A stretch of DNA of 64,000 nucleotides from Roseomonas gilardii subsp. gilardii (GCF_023078375.1 NZ_CP095554.1:499001-563000); one strand, 5' to 3'; counted from the stretch's first letter, positions 38,079-46,567 are shown. A program made the numbers and translations. Notes: generated by a model not told the origin, from the sequence alone.

Positions 38079-38908
38079 TCACAGCATCTCCAGCGCCTGC
38101 TTGCGTTGCGGCGGCGGGAAGACCCGGTCCAGCGCCCGCAGATCCGCCTCGTCCAGCGTGATCTCGGCGGCCCCCGCATTGTGCCGCAGATGCGCCGGGT
38201 CGGCGGATTTCGGGATGGCCACCACGCCGGGCTGGCGCAGCACCCAGGCGAGCGCGATCTGCGCCGGCAGCCGCCCGTGGCGCTCGGCCACCTGTTGCAG
38301 CACCGGATGGCGCAGCAGCCGCCCACCCTGGCCCAATGGGGAATAGGCCATCACCGGCATGCGCCGCTCGCCGCAGAAGGGGAGCAGGTCGAATTCCACG
38401 CCCCGGGCGTCCAGGTTGTAGAGGACCTGGTCCGTGGCGCAGTCCGCCAGCGCGCCGCCCAGTTCCCGCAGATCGGCCACGTCGAGGTTGCTGACGCCCC
38501 AGCGGCGGATCTTCCCGGCTTCGCGCAGCCGCTCGAAGGCCTCCACCGTCTCGGCCAGGGGCACGCTGCCGCGCCAGTGCAGCAGATAGAGGTCGATGCT
38601 TTCCACCCCCAGGCGCCGCAGGCTCGCCTCGCAGGCCGCCGCCATGCGGGTGCGGGAGGCGTTGTGGGGATAGACCTTGCTGACCAGGAAGACCTCGTCG
38701 CGGCGCCCGCGATGGCCTCCCCCACGACCTGCTCCGCGCCGCCTTCCGCATACATTTCCGCCGTGTCGATCAGCGTCATGCCGAGATCGAGGCCGAGGCG
38801 CAGCGCCCGGGCCTCGGCCCCGCGATCCGCCCCACGTTCCCCCAGATGCCAGGTGCCCTGGCCGAGCACCGGGATCTCCGTCTCGTCCGCGAGCCGCAGC
38901 TGCCGCAT
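38079..38908 (-). CDS. aldo/keto reductase, frameshifted
   Basis: About 276 residues when repaired. The N-terminal part MRQLRLADETEIPVLGQGTW and TLIDTAEMYAEGGAEQVVGEA carries the catalytic Asp and Tyr. The catalytic Lys and His are in the second frame: RRDEVFLVSKVYPHNASR, then SIDLYLLHWRG. NADPH-binding text VVAIPKSADPAHLRHNAGA follows. The frame change needs one extra G at 38706-38708 (CCC on the plus strand). The start at 38908 has AAGGAGAAG upstream. It acts on an unknown carbonyl substrate. Both halves are well conserved, so I think the break is a base-call loss. Confidence 0.85.
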
Positions 38909-39260
38909 GCGCTTCTCCTTACTTTCGGTCCTGTGCCGCCCCTGTCGCGCTCCCTGCCCCGTCGGAATAGGGAGGCCGGAGATGGCCGCCCCGGCCGGGC
39001 ATGCTTTCGGATGCGCCCTCCATCCCCTGTCGGGCCGGATGCACCGGCCGGTGGCAGACCAGGAGGCAGGCCGGCAAGGCACTAGAGCGGATCGGTCCCC
39101 GGTGAAAACTCGCAACCCCGTGAGGCAGACCAGCGGCCCATGATGTCCTCTCCGGCCCCCCCCACACGTCTCCTGGTAGCTTCCGGTCAATTCGCTGGCG
39201 ACTCGCGCCCGCCAGAGATGCGTCACCAGATGCGCCACTCCCATGTTGGGGCGGGAACTT
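38909..39260. other. gene-free stretch between aldo/keto reductase gene and IS element
   Basis: No gene can be supported here. The text contains short minus-strand open stretches but none with family-like sequence or a start signal. It may be the old upstream region of the reductase gene and of the gene now on the far side of the IS. Confidence 0.4.
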
Positions 39261-40073
39261 CTAGAGGCTGTTGTGGACCTGGGCGATTGAGGTGAGGTGC
39301 TTGAGCATGAGGCAAGCGAAGGCGACGAGGTGGAGGCCTGCGAGTGTTTCGGGGAGGCGTTCATAGTCGCGGACGAGGCGTCGGAAGCGGGTAGCCCAGG
39401 CGAAGGAGCGCTCAATGACCCAGCGCCTGGGCAGGAGGACGAAGCCGCGCTTGGCCTCGTGGTGGCGGACGACCTCAAGCTGGATGCCGTGCCTGGCGGC
39501 AGCCTCGGAGGGCTTCGGACCGGTATAGCCCTGGTCCACGAAGGCGATCTCGACGCTCTCGCCGGTGGCATTCTGGACGGCGTCGGCCAGGCGCCCGACC
39601 TCGGCACGGTCGTCGGCGGTGGCGGGCGTGACGTGCAGCGCCAGCAGGTGGCCGAGCGTGTCGACGGCCGCATGCACCTTCGAGCCCCGCTTGCGCTTGG
39701 CCCCGTCGTAGCCCGCCCTGGCTCCACTCTCGGGGGTGGAACGGAGCGTCCGGCTGTCCAGCACCGCCGCCGTCGGCTCGGCCGCGCGGCCTGCCTCCAG
39801 CCGCAGCACGACCCGCAGGTCGTGCACGATCGCCTCGAACACCCCGGCCGCCAGCCAGCGCCGGGCCTGGGCGTAGACGATGTCCCATGGTGGCAGGTCA
39901 TTGGGCATCCAGCGCCAGGGCGCGCCCGTCCTGACCACATAGCGCAGCCCGTTGAACACCTCGCGCAAGGCGTGGCGCCGCTGCCCCGCCGCCTCGGGCA
40001 GCAGCACAAGATAGGGCGCAACCAGCGCCCATTCCTCATCAGATACGTCGGACGGATAGGACTTGCGGGTCAT
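39261..40073 (-). CDS. IS5-family DDE transposase
   Basis: 270 residues. The N-terminal domain begins YPSDVSDEEWALVAPYL and GLRYVVRTGAPWRWMPNDLP, typical for the IS427 group. The RNase-H core has AVLDSRTLRS (first Asp), IAFVDQGYTGPKPSEAA (second Asp) and the Y-x2-R-x-E-like region RWVIERSFAWATRFRRLVRDYERLPET (Glu). The frame has no break. The stop TAG at 39263-39261 lies in the flanking CTAG repeat rather than inside the element, so termination is supplied by the target. Confidence 0.95.
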   Translation of the reverse strand: MTRKSYPSDVSDEEWALVAPYLVLLPEAAGQRRHALREVFNGLRYVVRTGAPWRWMPNDLPPWDIVYAQARRWLAAGVFEAIVHDLRVVLRLEAGRAAEPTAAVLDSRTLRSTPESGARAGYDGAKRKRGSKVHAAVDTLGHLLALHVTPATADDRAEVGRLADAVQNATGESVEIAFVDQGYTGPKPSEAAARHGIQLEVVRHHEAKRGFVLLPRRWVIERSFAWATRFRRLVRDYERLPETLAGLHLVAFACLMLKHLTSIAQVHNSL

Positions 40074-40111
40074 CCCGCAAATCTGGCCCTCCCATCAGTC
40101 CACAACAGCCT
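39265..40111 (-). mobile_element. IS5-family insertion sequence (IS427/IS1031-like)
   Basis: Complete 847-bp element. Perfect terminal inverted repeats of 14 bp, AGGCTGTTGTGGAC at 39265-39278 and its complement at 40098-40111, enclose one transposase gene. The 4-bp direct repeat CTAG flanks it at 39261-39264 and 40112-40115, matching the YTAR target preference of this group. Intact ends, target duplication and reading frame indicate recent insertion. Confidence 0.93.
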
Positions 40112-40126
40112 CTAGATAATGCCGGG

Positions 40127-40852
40127 ATGCGCCCGCCCGCCCCGCTTTTCCCCCGCCTCGCATCCGGCGCCGGATTCGCCACCCGGCCCTTGCCCACCGC
40201 GCTCCTGCTTCTCTCCTTCCTGTCGGCTCCCTTTGCCGCGGGCAAGGCCGGGGCGCAGGGCCAGCTCCAGAACCAGCCCCAGAACAGGCCGGAGGCAGGC
40301 GCGGAGGAGATCGGCTCCTGGATCCTCACCTGCGCCGCCGACCGGATGACGGACCAGACGAGCTGCCGCCTGCTGAACCGGCGCCCGGCGGTGCCGGCCT
40401 CCGCGGGGCAGGCCGCCCTGACGCTGGAGGTGGTGCGGCGTGGCGGCAGGCTGGTGCCGGCCGTCACCGCGCGGGACCTGACGATCGAGGGGATCGGGCG
40501 TGGCCTGCTGGCCTTCACCGGCACGGCGCAATTGCGCTTCCCGCCGAACCGCTTCTTCGAGATGCCCTGCGGTCTGGAGGGCCGCTCCGTGGTCTGCGCG
40601 CCGCGGGCGGAGGATGTGGAGCGCGCGGCCGCCGAACTGCCGGCGGCGGAGCGCGCCCTGGTGCGGATCGCCGGACTGGTGCCGGAGGAATCGGACTCGG
40701 TCGAGCCCACGGATCTGCACCTGTCCCGCACGGGCGAGGCCCTGGCCCGCTTCCGTGCCCGTGCGCCGGAAGGACCGGGCACGGCCGAGCCTTCCGGCGG
40801 CTTCGACCTGCGGGACATGCTGGGCCGCGTGATGCGCTTCCTGAATCCCTGA
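40127..40852 (+). CDS. secreted IalB-like (invasion-associated locus B family) protein
   Basis: 241 residues. The N-terminal signal has a hydrophobic run LPTALLLLSFLSAPFAAG, with cleavage near AGAQG. The domain shows GSWILTCAADRMTDQTSCRL, a pattern of an early Trp and paired cysteines seen in IalB-type proteins, then LRFPPNRFFEMPCGLEGRSVVC with two more cysteines. IalB family proteins are periplasmic and small; the role is unclear. The IS ends 11 bases before the ATG, so the natural promoter has been displaced and expression now depends on the IS or is lost. Confidence 0.65.
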   Translation: MRPPAPLFPRLASGAGFATRPLPTALLLLSFLSAPFAAGKAGAQGQLQNQPQNRPEAGAEEIGSWILTCAADRMTDQTSCRLLNRRPAVPASAGQAALTLEVVRRGGRLVPAVTARDLTIEGIGRGLLAFTGTAQLRFPPNRFFEMPCGLEGRSVVCAPRAEDVERAAAELPAAERALVRIAGLVPEESDSVEPTDLHLSRTGEALARFRARAPEGPGTAEPSGGFDLRDMLGRVMRFLNP

Positions 40853-40927
40853 TCCGCCCGCTCGCCCCCCTGCTTGCCCTGGGCGGGGCCGCTTGCGAGC
40901 CTCTTGTGACGCCTCAGCCCTCAGCCC

Positions 40928-41434
40928 ATGGAACCTCGCCGAATGAGCTCTCGTGACAGGGTGGTGCTGGACGCCTTCGACAAGCGGATTCTCGCGGCCT
41001 TGCAGGCCGATGCCACCCTGCCCGTGGCCAAGGTGGCGGAGATGGCGGGGCTTTCCCCCACCCCCTGCTGGCGGCGCATCCAGAAGCTCGAACAGGCGGG
41101 GGTGATCCGCAAGCGGGTGGCGCTGCTCGACCGCCGCAAGCTGAATGTCGGCGTCACGGTCTTCATCGCCATCCGCACCAGCCAGCACAACGCCGCCTGG
41201 CTGGAGCGATTCCGCCGCGCTCTCGCGGACATACCGGAGATCGTGGATTTCTATCGGATGAGCGGCGAGATCGACTACCTGATCCGGGCCGTCGTGCCGG
41301 ATATCGAGGCTTATGACGGCGTCTACAAGCGGCTGATCTCCGCCGTGGACCTCACCGACGTCACCTCCATGTTCGCCATGGAGGAGCTGAAATCCACCAC
41401 CGAGGTTCCACTGGACTACGCCGCCGAGGAGTGA
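40928..41434 (+). CDS. Lrp/AsnC-family transcriptional regulator
   Basis: 168 residues. Helix-turn-helix: DAFDKRILAALQADATLPVAK, VAEMAGLSPTPCWRRIQKLEQAGVIRKRVALLD. The C-terminal RAM domain covers about residues 80-155 and includes VTVFIAIRTSQHNAAWLERF, RMSGEIDYLIRAVVPDIEAY and TSMFAMEELKSTTEVPL. It probably senses an amino acid. The target is not obvious because no gene is divergent from it; the cupin gene downstream is the nearest candidate. Confidence 0.92.
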   Translation: MEPRRMSSRDRVVLDAFDKRILAALQADATLPVAKVAEMAGLSPTPCWRRIQKLEQAGVIRKRVALLDRRKLNVGVTVFIAIRTSQHNAAWLERFRRALADIPEIVDFYRMSGEIDYLIRAVVPDIEAYDGVYKRLISAVDLTDVTSMFAMEELKSTTEVPLDYAAEE

Positions 41435-41759
41435 GCCGCCGGCGCGCGGTCCGGGACGGGACGCGAGAACGCAGCGCCGAAAGAAAAGAGAGGTGTTCAC
41501 CGCCATGGCGTGGGGAAGAAAAACCCCATCCATATGCCGCAACCGGGATCATTTTCGCTGACATTCCGACCGATTCGATATTTACATCCAAATTCCGGCC
41601 TTTTGTGGGTACAATTTTCCAGGACACTCCCTATTCGGGCGGAACTTGGCAAAAATCCACCCTTCCGCTGCGCCTAGGATCACTCGTCCGGGTTGTCCCG
41701 CGCCGTCGGCTCGCGTCCGACGGCATGGGACGTCCGATGCCGAGCAGGATCACCGCCAC
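41435..41759. other. gap between Lrp and cupin genes
   Basis: About 325 bases, with an AT-richer stretch from 41510 to 41620 that stands out against the background (for example GATATTTACATCCAAATT). It may hold a promoter for the cupin gene. I see no inverted repeat or small gene. Confidence 0.4.
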
Positions 41760-42280
41760 ATGTTCATCGCCCAGACCCGCACCGCCCTGGACCGTCTCCT
41801 GGCCGAGATCGCCCTGGCCGCGCGGGCGCCACTGGAAGCGCGCCCCGCCGCGGTGGCGGAGGTGCTGGGCGAGGCGATGGCCGACCCGCAGCTCCTGCTC
41901 GGCCGGCACCTTCCGGGCCGGGCCGAGGGCTATACCCGGCATCTGCTGCAGGCCGATCCCGCCGGGGAATACGCCGTGGTGGCGCTGGTCTGGCGCCCCG
42001 GGCAGATGAGCCCGGTGCATGCCCACCGCACCTGGTGCGCGCTCGGCATCCATGGCGGCATCCTGACCGAGAGCTTCTACACGCTGGAGGAGGATGGCGA
42101 CCCTGTCCCGGCGGCGACCTTCCTGCGCCGCCCCGGTGAGACCAGCCATGGCCCGGCCGACCCGAAGCTGGTGCACCGCCTGGCCAATCTCGGCTGCCGG
42201 GACGCTCCCTGTCCATCCATGTCTATGGCGTGTCCTTCGACCGCTTCGGCGATGGGGTGAACCTCGTCTACGCGCATTGA
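41760..42280 (+). CDS. cysteine dioxygenase-type cupin, frameshifted near the C terminus
   Basis: About 173 residues when repaired; a thiol-dioxygenase-like cupin. The metal site is visible: VALVWRPGQMSPVHAHRTWC supplies two histidines and LVHRLANLGCRDA the third (positions near 86, 88 and 140). This three-His facial triad binds iron in cysteine and 3-mercaptopropionate dioxygenases. As read, the frame runs into CPSMSMACPS and stops at 42260. One C added to the run at 42207-42209 gives LSIHVYGVSFDRFGDG with stop at 42278-42280, a proper cupin ending. The substrate cannot be told; oxidation of a thiol amino acid fits the upstream Lrp gene. Confidence 0.78.
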
Positions 42281-42516
42281 TGCGGCGCAGCGTGAAAACG
42301 TCCTTTTTTCTGGACAGATCGACGCTTTGAGGACAGTTTGCGCCCAAGGCCCGGCTCCAGCCGAGCGGCTGCCGGGAATTTGACGCGCATCCGACGCAGG
42401 ACTGCCCGCCAAGCTTTCGGTTGACCCCTCCTGGGACGGCTGCGAAACACACTCGCCCGCCGGTGACCCGGGGTGGCGCCGTGCAACCAATCGCGACAAG
42501 AGGACGAATCCACGCC
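42281..42516 (+). promoter_or_regulatory. long metK leader, possible SAM-responsive element
   Basis: The 236 bases before metK contain no gene. Near the end, a GC hairpin region CCGGTGACCCGGGGTGGC (42461-42478) is followed by GCAACCAATCGCGACAAGAGG. A C/G-rich stem close to the ribosome site of metK is reminiscent of SAM-sensing leaders in alphaproteobacteria, but I cannot match it to a named riboswitch class. Repression of metK by SAM would be the expected role. Confidence 0.3.
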
Positions 42517-43704
42517 ATGCGCGACAAGGGCGAATACCTTTTTACCTCCGAATCCGTTTCGGAAGGCCACCCCGACAAGGTTGCCGACCGCATCAGCGAC
42601 ACCGTCCTGGACGCCTATCTCACGGCGGACCCCTACGCGCGCGTCGCGTGCGAGACGCTGGTCACCACCAACCGCATCATCCTGGCCGGCGAGACCCGTG
42701 GCCCCGGTTCGGTGACGCCGGAATACCTGATGCACCTCGCCCGCCTCGCGGTGCAGGACATTGGCTATGACCAGGAAGGCTTCTCCTGGCGCAACGCGCA
42801 TGTCGAGTGCCACCTGCATGCCCAGTCCGCGCATATCGCGCAGGGCGTGGACGCCTCCGGCAACAAGGACGAGGGCGCCGGCGACCAGGGCATCATGTTC
42901 GGCTATGCCTGCACCGAGACGCCCGACCTGATGCCGGCCCCGCTGTACTACGCGCACCTCATCCTGCGCCGGATCAGCGAGCTGCGCCGCAACAACGACA
43001 AGTCGGTCGCCGGCCTGCTGCCGGACGCCAAGTCCCAGGTCACGCTGCGCTATGTCGATGGCAAGCCGGTCGGCGTCACTTCCGTGGTGGTCTCCACCCA
43101 GCATGAGGATGGGCTGACGCAGGAGCAGGTCCGCGAGCTGGTCGCGCCGATCGTCGCCTCCTCCCTCCCCGCCGGCTGGACGGTGCCCGAGGACGAGCTC
43201 TACGTGAACCCGACGGGCACCTTCGTGATCGGCGGCCCGGATGGCGACTGCGGCCTGACCGGCCGCAAGATCATCGTGGACACCTATGGCGGCGCGGCTC
43301 CGCATGGCGGCGGTGCCTTCTCGGGCAAGGACCCGACCAAGGTGGACCGCTCGGCGGCCTATGCCTGCCGCTACCTGGCCAAGAACGTCGTCGCCGCCGG
43401 CCTGGCCGACAAGTGCACGATCCAGGTCTCCTACGCCATCGGCGTGAGCAAGCCGCTCTCGGTCTATTTCGACCTGCACGGCACCGGCCGCGACATCGAC
43501 GAGACGAAGCTGGCCAAGGTCGTGAACGAGATGGTGAACCTGACGCCGCGCGGCATCCGGGAGCACCTGCAGCTCAACCGGGCGATCTATGTGCCGACCT
43601 CGGCCTATGGCCATTTCGGCCGCACCCCGGACGAGGACAAGGGCACCTTCACCTGGGAGCGGACGGATATCGCCAGCGACCTCAAGCGCGCCTTCGGCCG
43701 CTGA
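42517..43704 (+). CDS. metK: S-adenosylmethionine synthase
   Basis: 395 residues; makes SAM from methionine and ATP in the cytoplasm. Marks are [19 protein letters not shown], the hexapeptide-like [12 protein letters not shown], and the P-loop-like [20 protein letters not shown] with conserved Lys and Asp. C-terminal [19 protein letters not shown] is typical. Length is normal. The ATG at 42517 is preferred; an in-frame GTG at 42481 would add 12 residues. trmB follows after a single base (TGA-G-ATG), so a SAM producer and a SAM user share a transcript. Confidence 0.97.
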   Translation: MRDKGEYLFTSESVSEGHPDKVADRISDTVLDAYLTADPYARVACETLVTTNRIILAGETRGPGSVTPEYLMHLARLAVQDIGYDQEGFSWRNAHVECHLHAQSAHIAQGVDASGNKDEGAGDQGIMFGYACTETPDLMPAPLYYAHLILRRISELRRNNDKSVAGLLPDAKSQVTLRYVDGKPVGVTSVVVSTQHEDGLTQEQVRELVAPIVASSLPAGWTVPEDELYVNPTGTFVIGGPDGDCGLTGRKIIVDTYGGAAPHGGGAFSGKDPTKVDRSAAYACRYLAKNVVAAGLADKCTIQVSYAIGVSKPLSVYFDLHGTGRDIDETKLAKVVNEMVNLTPRGIREHLQLNRAIYVPTSAYGHFGRTPDEDKGTFTWERTDIASDLKRAFGR

Positions 43705-43705
43705 G

Positions 43706-44464
43706 ATGACGGCCCCGGTCCTGGAGGACGGGGTCGCGGACCCCGCCTCCGGGGCCGCGGACCCGCATGACCCGCCCGTCGAGGGTGTTCCCAACCGGCT
43801 CTATGGCCGGCGCCGGGGGCATCCGCTGCGGGCGAGGCAGGAGCGGCTGCTGCAGCTCGCGGCGCCGCGCCTTTCCGCCGATCCCGGCCGCCTTGCCGAT
43901 CCGGGCGCGCTTTTCGCGGCCCGGCCGGAGGAGATCTGGGCCGAGGTCGGCTTCGGTGGCGGCGAGCATGCAGAGGCTCTGGCCCGTGCCAATCCGCGAA
44001 CCGGGCTGATCGCTTCCGAGGTTTTCGAGAACGGCATCTGCGCCCTCCTGTCCCGGCTGGTGCCGGAGGGAGAGGAAGCGGCGGCCCCTGGCCTGCCCAA
44101 TCTCCGCCTCTGGACGCGCGATGCGCGCCACCTCCTGGCCAACCTGCCGGAAGGGGCGCTCTCCCGCCTCTACCTGATGTTCCCCGATCCCTGGCCGAAG
44201 TCCCGCCACGCCAAGCGGCGCTTCGTCCATCCCGCCATGCTGCCCCTCGTGGCCCGCGTGCTGCGCCCCGGTGGCGAATGGCGCATGGCCAGCGACCACC
44301 CGGTCTATCAGGCCTGGGTCGAGGAGGTCTTCGCGCCGCAGGATCTGTTCGAGCCCGTGCTCGATGTCTGGGAACGCCCCGCCGACTGGCCCGGCACCCG
44401 CTACGAGGCCAAGGCCCATCGCGAAGGCCGCCACCCGCGCTACTGGATCTGGCGCCGGCGCTGA
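43706..44464 (+). CDS. trmB: tRNA (guanine-N7-)-methyltransferase
   Basis: 252 residues; methylates G46 in the variable loop of tRNAs using SAM. A disordered Pro/Asp-rich N terminus precedes NRLYGRRRGHPLRARQERLL. The SAM-binding loop is AEVGFGGGEHAEAL, and the family signature LMFPDPWPKSRHAKRRFVH is complete. The end KAHREGRHPRYWIW matches the family. Coupled to metK, which lies directly upstream. Confidence 0.95.
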   Translation: MTAPVLEDGVADPASGAADPHDPPVEGVPNRLYGRRRGHPLRARQERLLQLAAPRLSADPGRLADPGALFAARPEEIWAEVGFGGGEHAEALARANPRTGLIASEVFENGICALLSRLVPEGEEAAAPGLPNLRLWTRDARHLLANLPEGALSRLYLMFPDPWPKSRHAKRRFVHPAMLPLVARVLRPGGEWRMASDHPVYQAWVEEVFAPQDLFEPVLDVWERPADWPGTRYEAKAHREGRHPRYWIWRRR

Positions 44465-44511
44465 GCGTCGTTCCGGCGTTGTTCTGTCCCTCCGGGGGAC
44501 AAGGCTCCGCC

Positions 44512-44530
44512 GTCGACGCAGTGCGTCGAC
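44512..44530. repeat. GC hairpin (9-bp stem, 1-base centre)
   Basis: GTCGACGCA at 44512-44520 pairs with TGCGTCGAC at 44522-44530 around a single G. It lies about 50 bases after the trmB stop, in a cluster of three palindromes. It could act as part of a terminator or a cruciform element; there is no T-run. Confidence 0.6.
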
Positions 44531-44560
44531 CCCCCGGACCCCCTTATCAGCCAGGAAACT

Positions 44561-44582
44561 GGTCAAACGTATACGTTTGACC
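44561..44582. promoter_or_regulatory. 22-bp perfect palindrome
   Basis: GGTCAAACGTATACGTTTGACC reads the same on both strands across all 22 positions. Its centre GTATAC and AAACGT arms resemble operators of dimeric regulators, and it is AT-rich compared with flanking DNA. It lies in the 380-base gap between trmB and hpd, which are convergent, so it is not at an obvious promoter. Confidence 0.55.
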
Positions 44583-44622
44583 CTGGACCTTCCGTTCGTT
44601 GGCGCCTGCTGACACCGGATCG

Positions 44623-44647
44623 CGCCGGAGAGCATCGCTCTCCGGCG
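44623..44647. terminator. 10-bp stem hairpin, possible terminator
   Basis: CGCCGGAGAG and CTCTCCGGCG pair perfectly around CATCG. It lies between convergent trmB and hpd and could end transcription. The next clear T-run (GTTTTTCTTCTTT) starts about 30 bases further on at 44677, rather far for a standard terminator. Confidence 0.4.
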
Positions 44648-44846
44648 ACCACGGGTGCCGCCAGCGCGGAGAAGGTGTTTTTCTTCTTTACGGGAGCCCT
44701 GCTGATCCGCCTGCTCTCAGGGATGGGGCGCCAGGCTGACGGCCACCACCAGCGCCAACGAAAGCCCGGGGTCCGGCGGGAGAGGCAGGGCCTCTCCCCC
44801 GGCGGGTCGCCACGAAGCGCGACGGCGAGCGAGACTGCCGCCCGGA

Positions 44847-45968
44847 TCAGGTCGCCGCGTGTGCCGCGGAGAGGACGCCGCGGCGGAGCTGGTCTTCCTC
44901 GATGCTCTCGAACAGGGCGCGGAAATTGCCTTCGCCGAAGCCGTCATCGCCCTTGCGCTCGATGAACTCGAAGAAGACCGGGCCGATGACGTTGCCGGAG
45001 AAGATCTGCAGCAGCAGCCGCGCCTTCTTGTGCTCCACCACGCCTTCGCCATCCACCAGGATGCCGTTCCTCTTCAGCCGGGCGAGGTCCTCGCCATGGC
45101 CTGGCAGGCGCGCGTCCACCTTCTCGTAATAGGTGTCGGGCGGCGCGGGCATGAAGCTCAGCCCGGCCTCCCGCAGCCCCTCGATCGTGCCGTAGATGTC
45201 GTTGCAGCCACAGGCGATGTGCTGGATGCCCTCGCCCTTGTAGGCGCGCAGGTATTCTTCGATCTGGCTCTCGTCGTCGGCGCTCTCGTTCAGCGGGATG
45301 CGGATGCGCCCGTCGGGGCTGGTCAGCGCGCGGGAGAAGAGGCCCGTGTACTCGCCCTTGATGTCGAAGTAGCGGATCTGCCGGAAGTTGAAGAGCTTGC
45401 TGTAGAACGCGTACCAGTGGTCCATCCGGCCGCGATAGACATTGTGCGTCAGGTGGTCGATGTAGAAGAGCCCGGCCCCCTTCGGGAAGGGCTCGCGCTC
45501 GCCCAGCCAGTCGAACTCGGCGTCATAGACCGAGCCGTTCTCGCCATACCGGTCGATGAAGTAGAGCAAGGACCCGCCGATGCCCTTGATCGCCGGGATG
45601 CCGATGGTCTTCGCGCCATCGGCGGGGTCGGCCGGCTCCGCACCCAGTTCCAGCGCGCGGCGATAGGCGTGCTGTGCGTCCACCACGCGGAAGGCCATGG
45701 ACGGCACGCTCGGCCCATGGCTGGCCGCGAAACGCGTGGCGTGGCTGCCGGGCTCCTCGGTCAGCAGGTAGTTGATGTCGCCCTGGCGGTAGAGGGTGCT
45801 GCGCTTCGTCCTGTGCTTCGCGACGGCGCTGAAGCCCATCTGGCGGAACAGGGCGTGCAGCTTCTCCGGCTCCGGATGCGCGTATTCGACGAAGCCGAAG
45901 CCGTCCGTGCCCATCGGGTTCTGCGCGCTGATCTCGGCACGCGGCGCGTCATGCGGGAAAGGTCCCAT
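44847..45968 (-). CDS. hpd: 4-hydroxyphenylpyruvate dioxygenase
   Basis: 373 residues; iron enzyme converting 4-hydroxyphenylpyruvate to homogentisate in tyrosine breakdown. The C-terminal half shows the iron ligands: His in FYIDHLTHNVYRGRMDHWYA, His in GIQHIACGCNDIY, and Glu in PVFFEFIERKGDDGFGEGNF. The N-terminal half MGTDGFGFVEYAHPEPEKLH is the structural repeat. The ATG at 45968 gives a short leader (MGPFPHDAPRAEI). It is divergent from an Lrp-type gene, and repeat sites lie between them. Confidence 0.96.
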   Translation of the reverse strand: MGPFPHDAPRAEISAQNPMGTDGFGFVEYAHPEPEKLHALFRQMGFSAVAKHRTKRSTLYRQGDINYLLTEEPGSHATRFAASHGPSVPSMAFRVVDAQHAYRRALELGAEPADPADGAKTIGIPAIKGIGGSLLYFIDRYGENGSVYDAEFDWLGEREPFPKGAGLFYIDHLTHNVYRGRMDHWYAFYSKLFNFRQIRYFDIKGEYTGLFSRALTSPDGRIRIPLNESADDESQIEEYLRAYKGEGIQHIACGCNDIYGTIEGLREAGLSFMPAPPDTYYEKVDARLPGHGEDLARLKRNGILVDGEGVVEHKKARLLLQIFSGNVIGPVFFEFIERKGDDGFGEGNFRALFESIEEDQLRRGVLSAAHAAT

Positions 45969-46060
45969 TCCTGGATATCCTCCGTTCTGACACGGAGTGT
46001 GCCGCCGGGAAGGCGCAAGCTGCTTGCGAAGCCGCGCCGACAGCCCTTTACCGATGCACG

Positions 46061-46093
46061 ATTCATGCGCGAAGATCCGCATTCATGCACGAA
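46061..46093. promoter_or_regulatory. paired direct repeats, likely Lrp binding sites
   Basis: ATTCATGCGCGAA (46061-46073) and ATTCATGCACGAA (46081-46093) differ at one base and start exactly 20 bases apart, about two turns of the helix, so both face the same side. The second overlaps the start codon of the Lrp-type gene. The pair lies between hpd and the regulator and could serve both. Confidence 0.65.
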
Positions 46094-46567
46094 TCTCCCT
46101 CCATGGATGCGCTCGACCTCCGCCTGCTGCGGGCTTTGCAGGAGGATGCGCGGCTGACCAACCAGCAGGTCGGGGAGCGGATCGGCCTGTCCGCCTCGCA
46201 ATGCTCGCGCCGACGGGCGGCGCTGGAGGCGGCCGGACTGATCCGCGGCTACCATGCCGAGCTGGATGCGGAGCGGCTGGGGCTGCACCTGCTGGTCTTC
46301 ATCCAGGTCACGCTGGCCAGCCACAGCGGCGACAATGCGCGCCGCTTCCGCGACCTCGTCTCGCGGCTGGAGGAGGTGCAGGAAGCCTATGCCATGACCG
46401 GCGATGCCGACTACCTGATCAAGGCGGTGGTGCCGGACCTCAAGGGCCTCTCGGTGCTGGTGAATGACGTGCTGCTGCCGCATGAGAGTGTGGCGCGGGT
46501 CCGCTCCTCCATCGTGCTCGACCGGCTCAAGGCTTCCGGCAGCCTGCCCCTCGGCCGGCGCGGCTGA
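46085..46567 (+). CDS. Lrp/AsnC-family regulator, likely of hpd
   Basis: 160 residues. Helix-turn-helix: DALDLRLLRALQEDARLTNQ, VGERIGLSASQCSRRRAALEAAG; RAM domain with LLVFIQVTLASHSGDNARRF and AMTGDADYLIKAVVPDLKGL, then VRSSIVLDRLKASGSLPL. Divergent from hpd, with two repeats in the gap, one covering its own start. This is the usual arrangement for a phenylalanine/tyrosine-responsive regulator of the homogentisate pathway (inference). Its end overlaps the converging LysR gene by 41 bases. Confidence 0.9.
   Translation: MHESPSMDALDLRLLRALQEDARLTNQQVGERIGLSASQCSRRRAALEAAGLIRGYHAELDAERLGLHLLVFIQVTLASHSGDNARRFRDLVSRLEEVQEAYAMTGDADYLIKAVVPDLKGLSVLVNDVLLPHESVARVRSSIVLDRLKASGSLPLGRRG

Larger units (their letters stand above)
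44465..44846. other. gene-free gap between trmB and hpd
   Basis: No gene is supported. The gap is a dense cluster of self-complementary sites at 44512-44530, 44561-44582 and 44623-44647. It ends with a GC-rich stretch having imperfect inverted repeats (GGGAGAGGCAGGGCCTCTCCC near 44779-44799). Confidence 0.5.
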
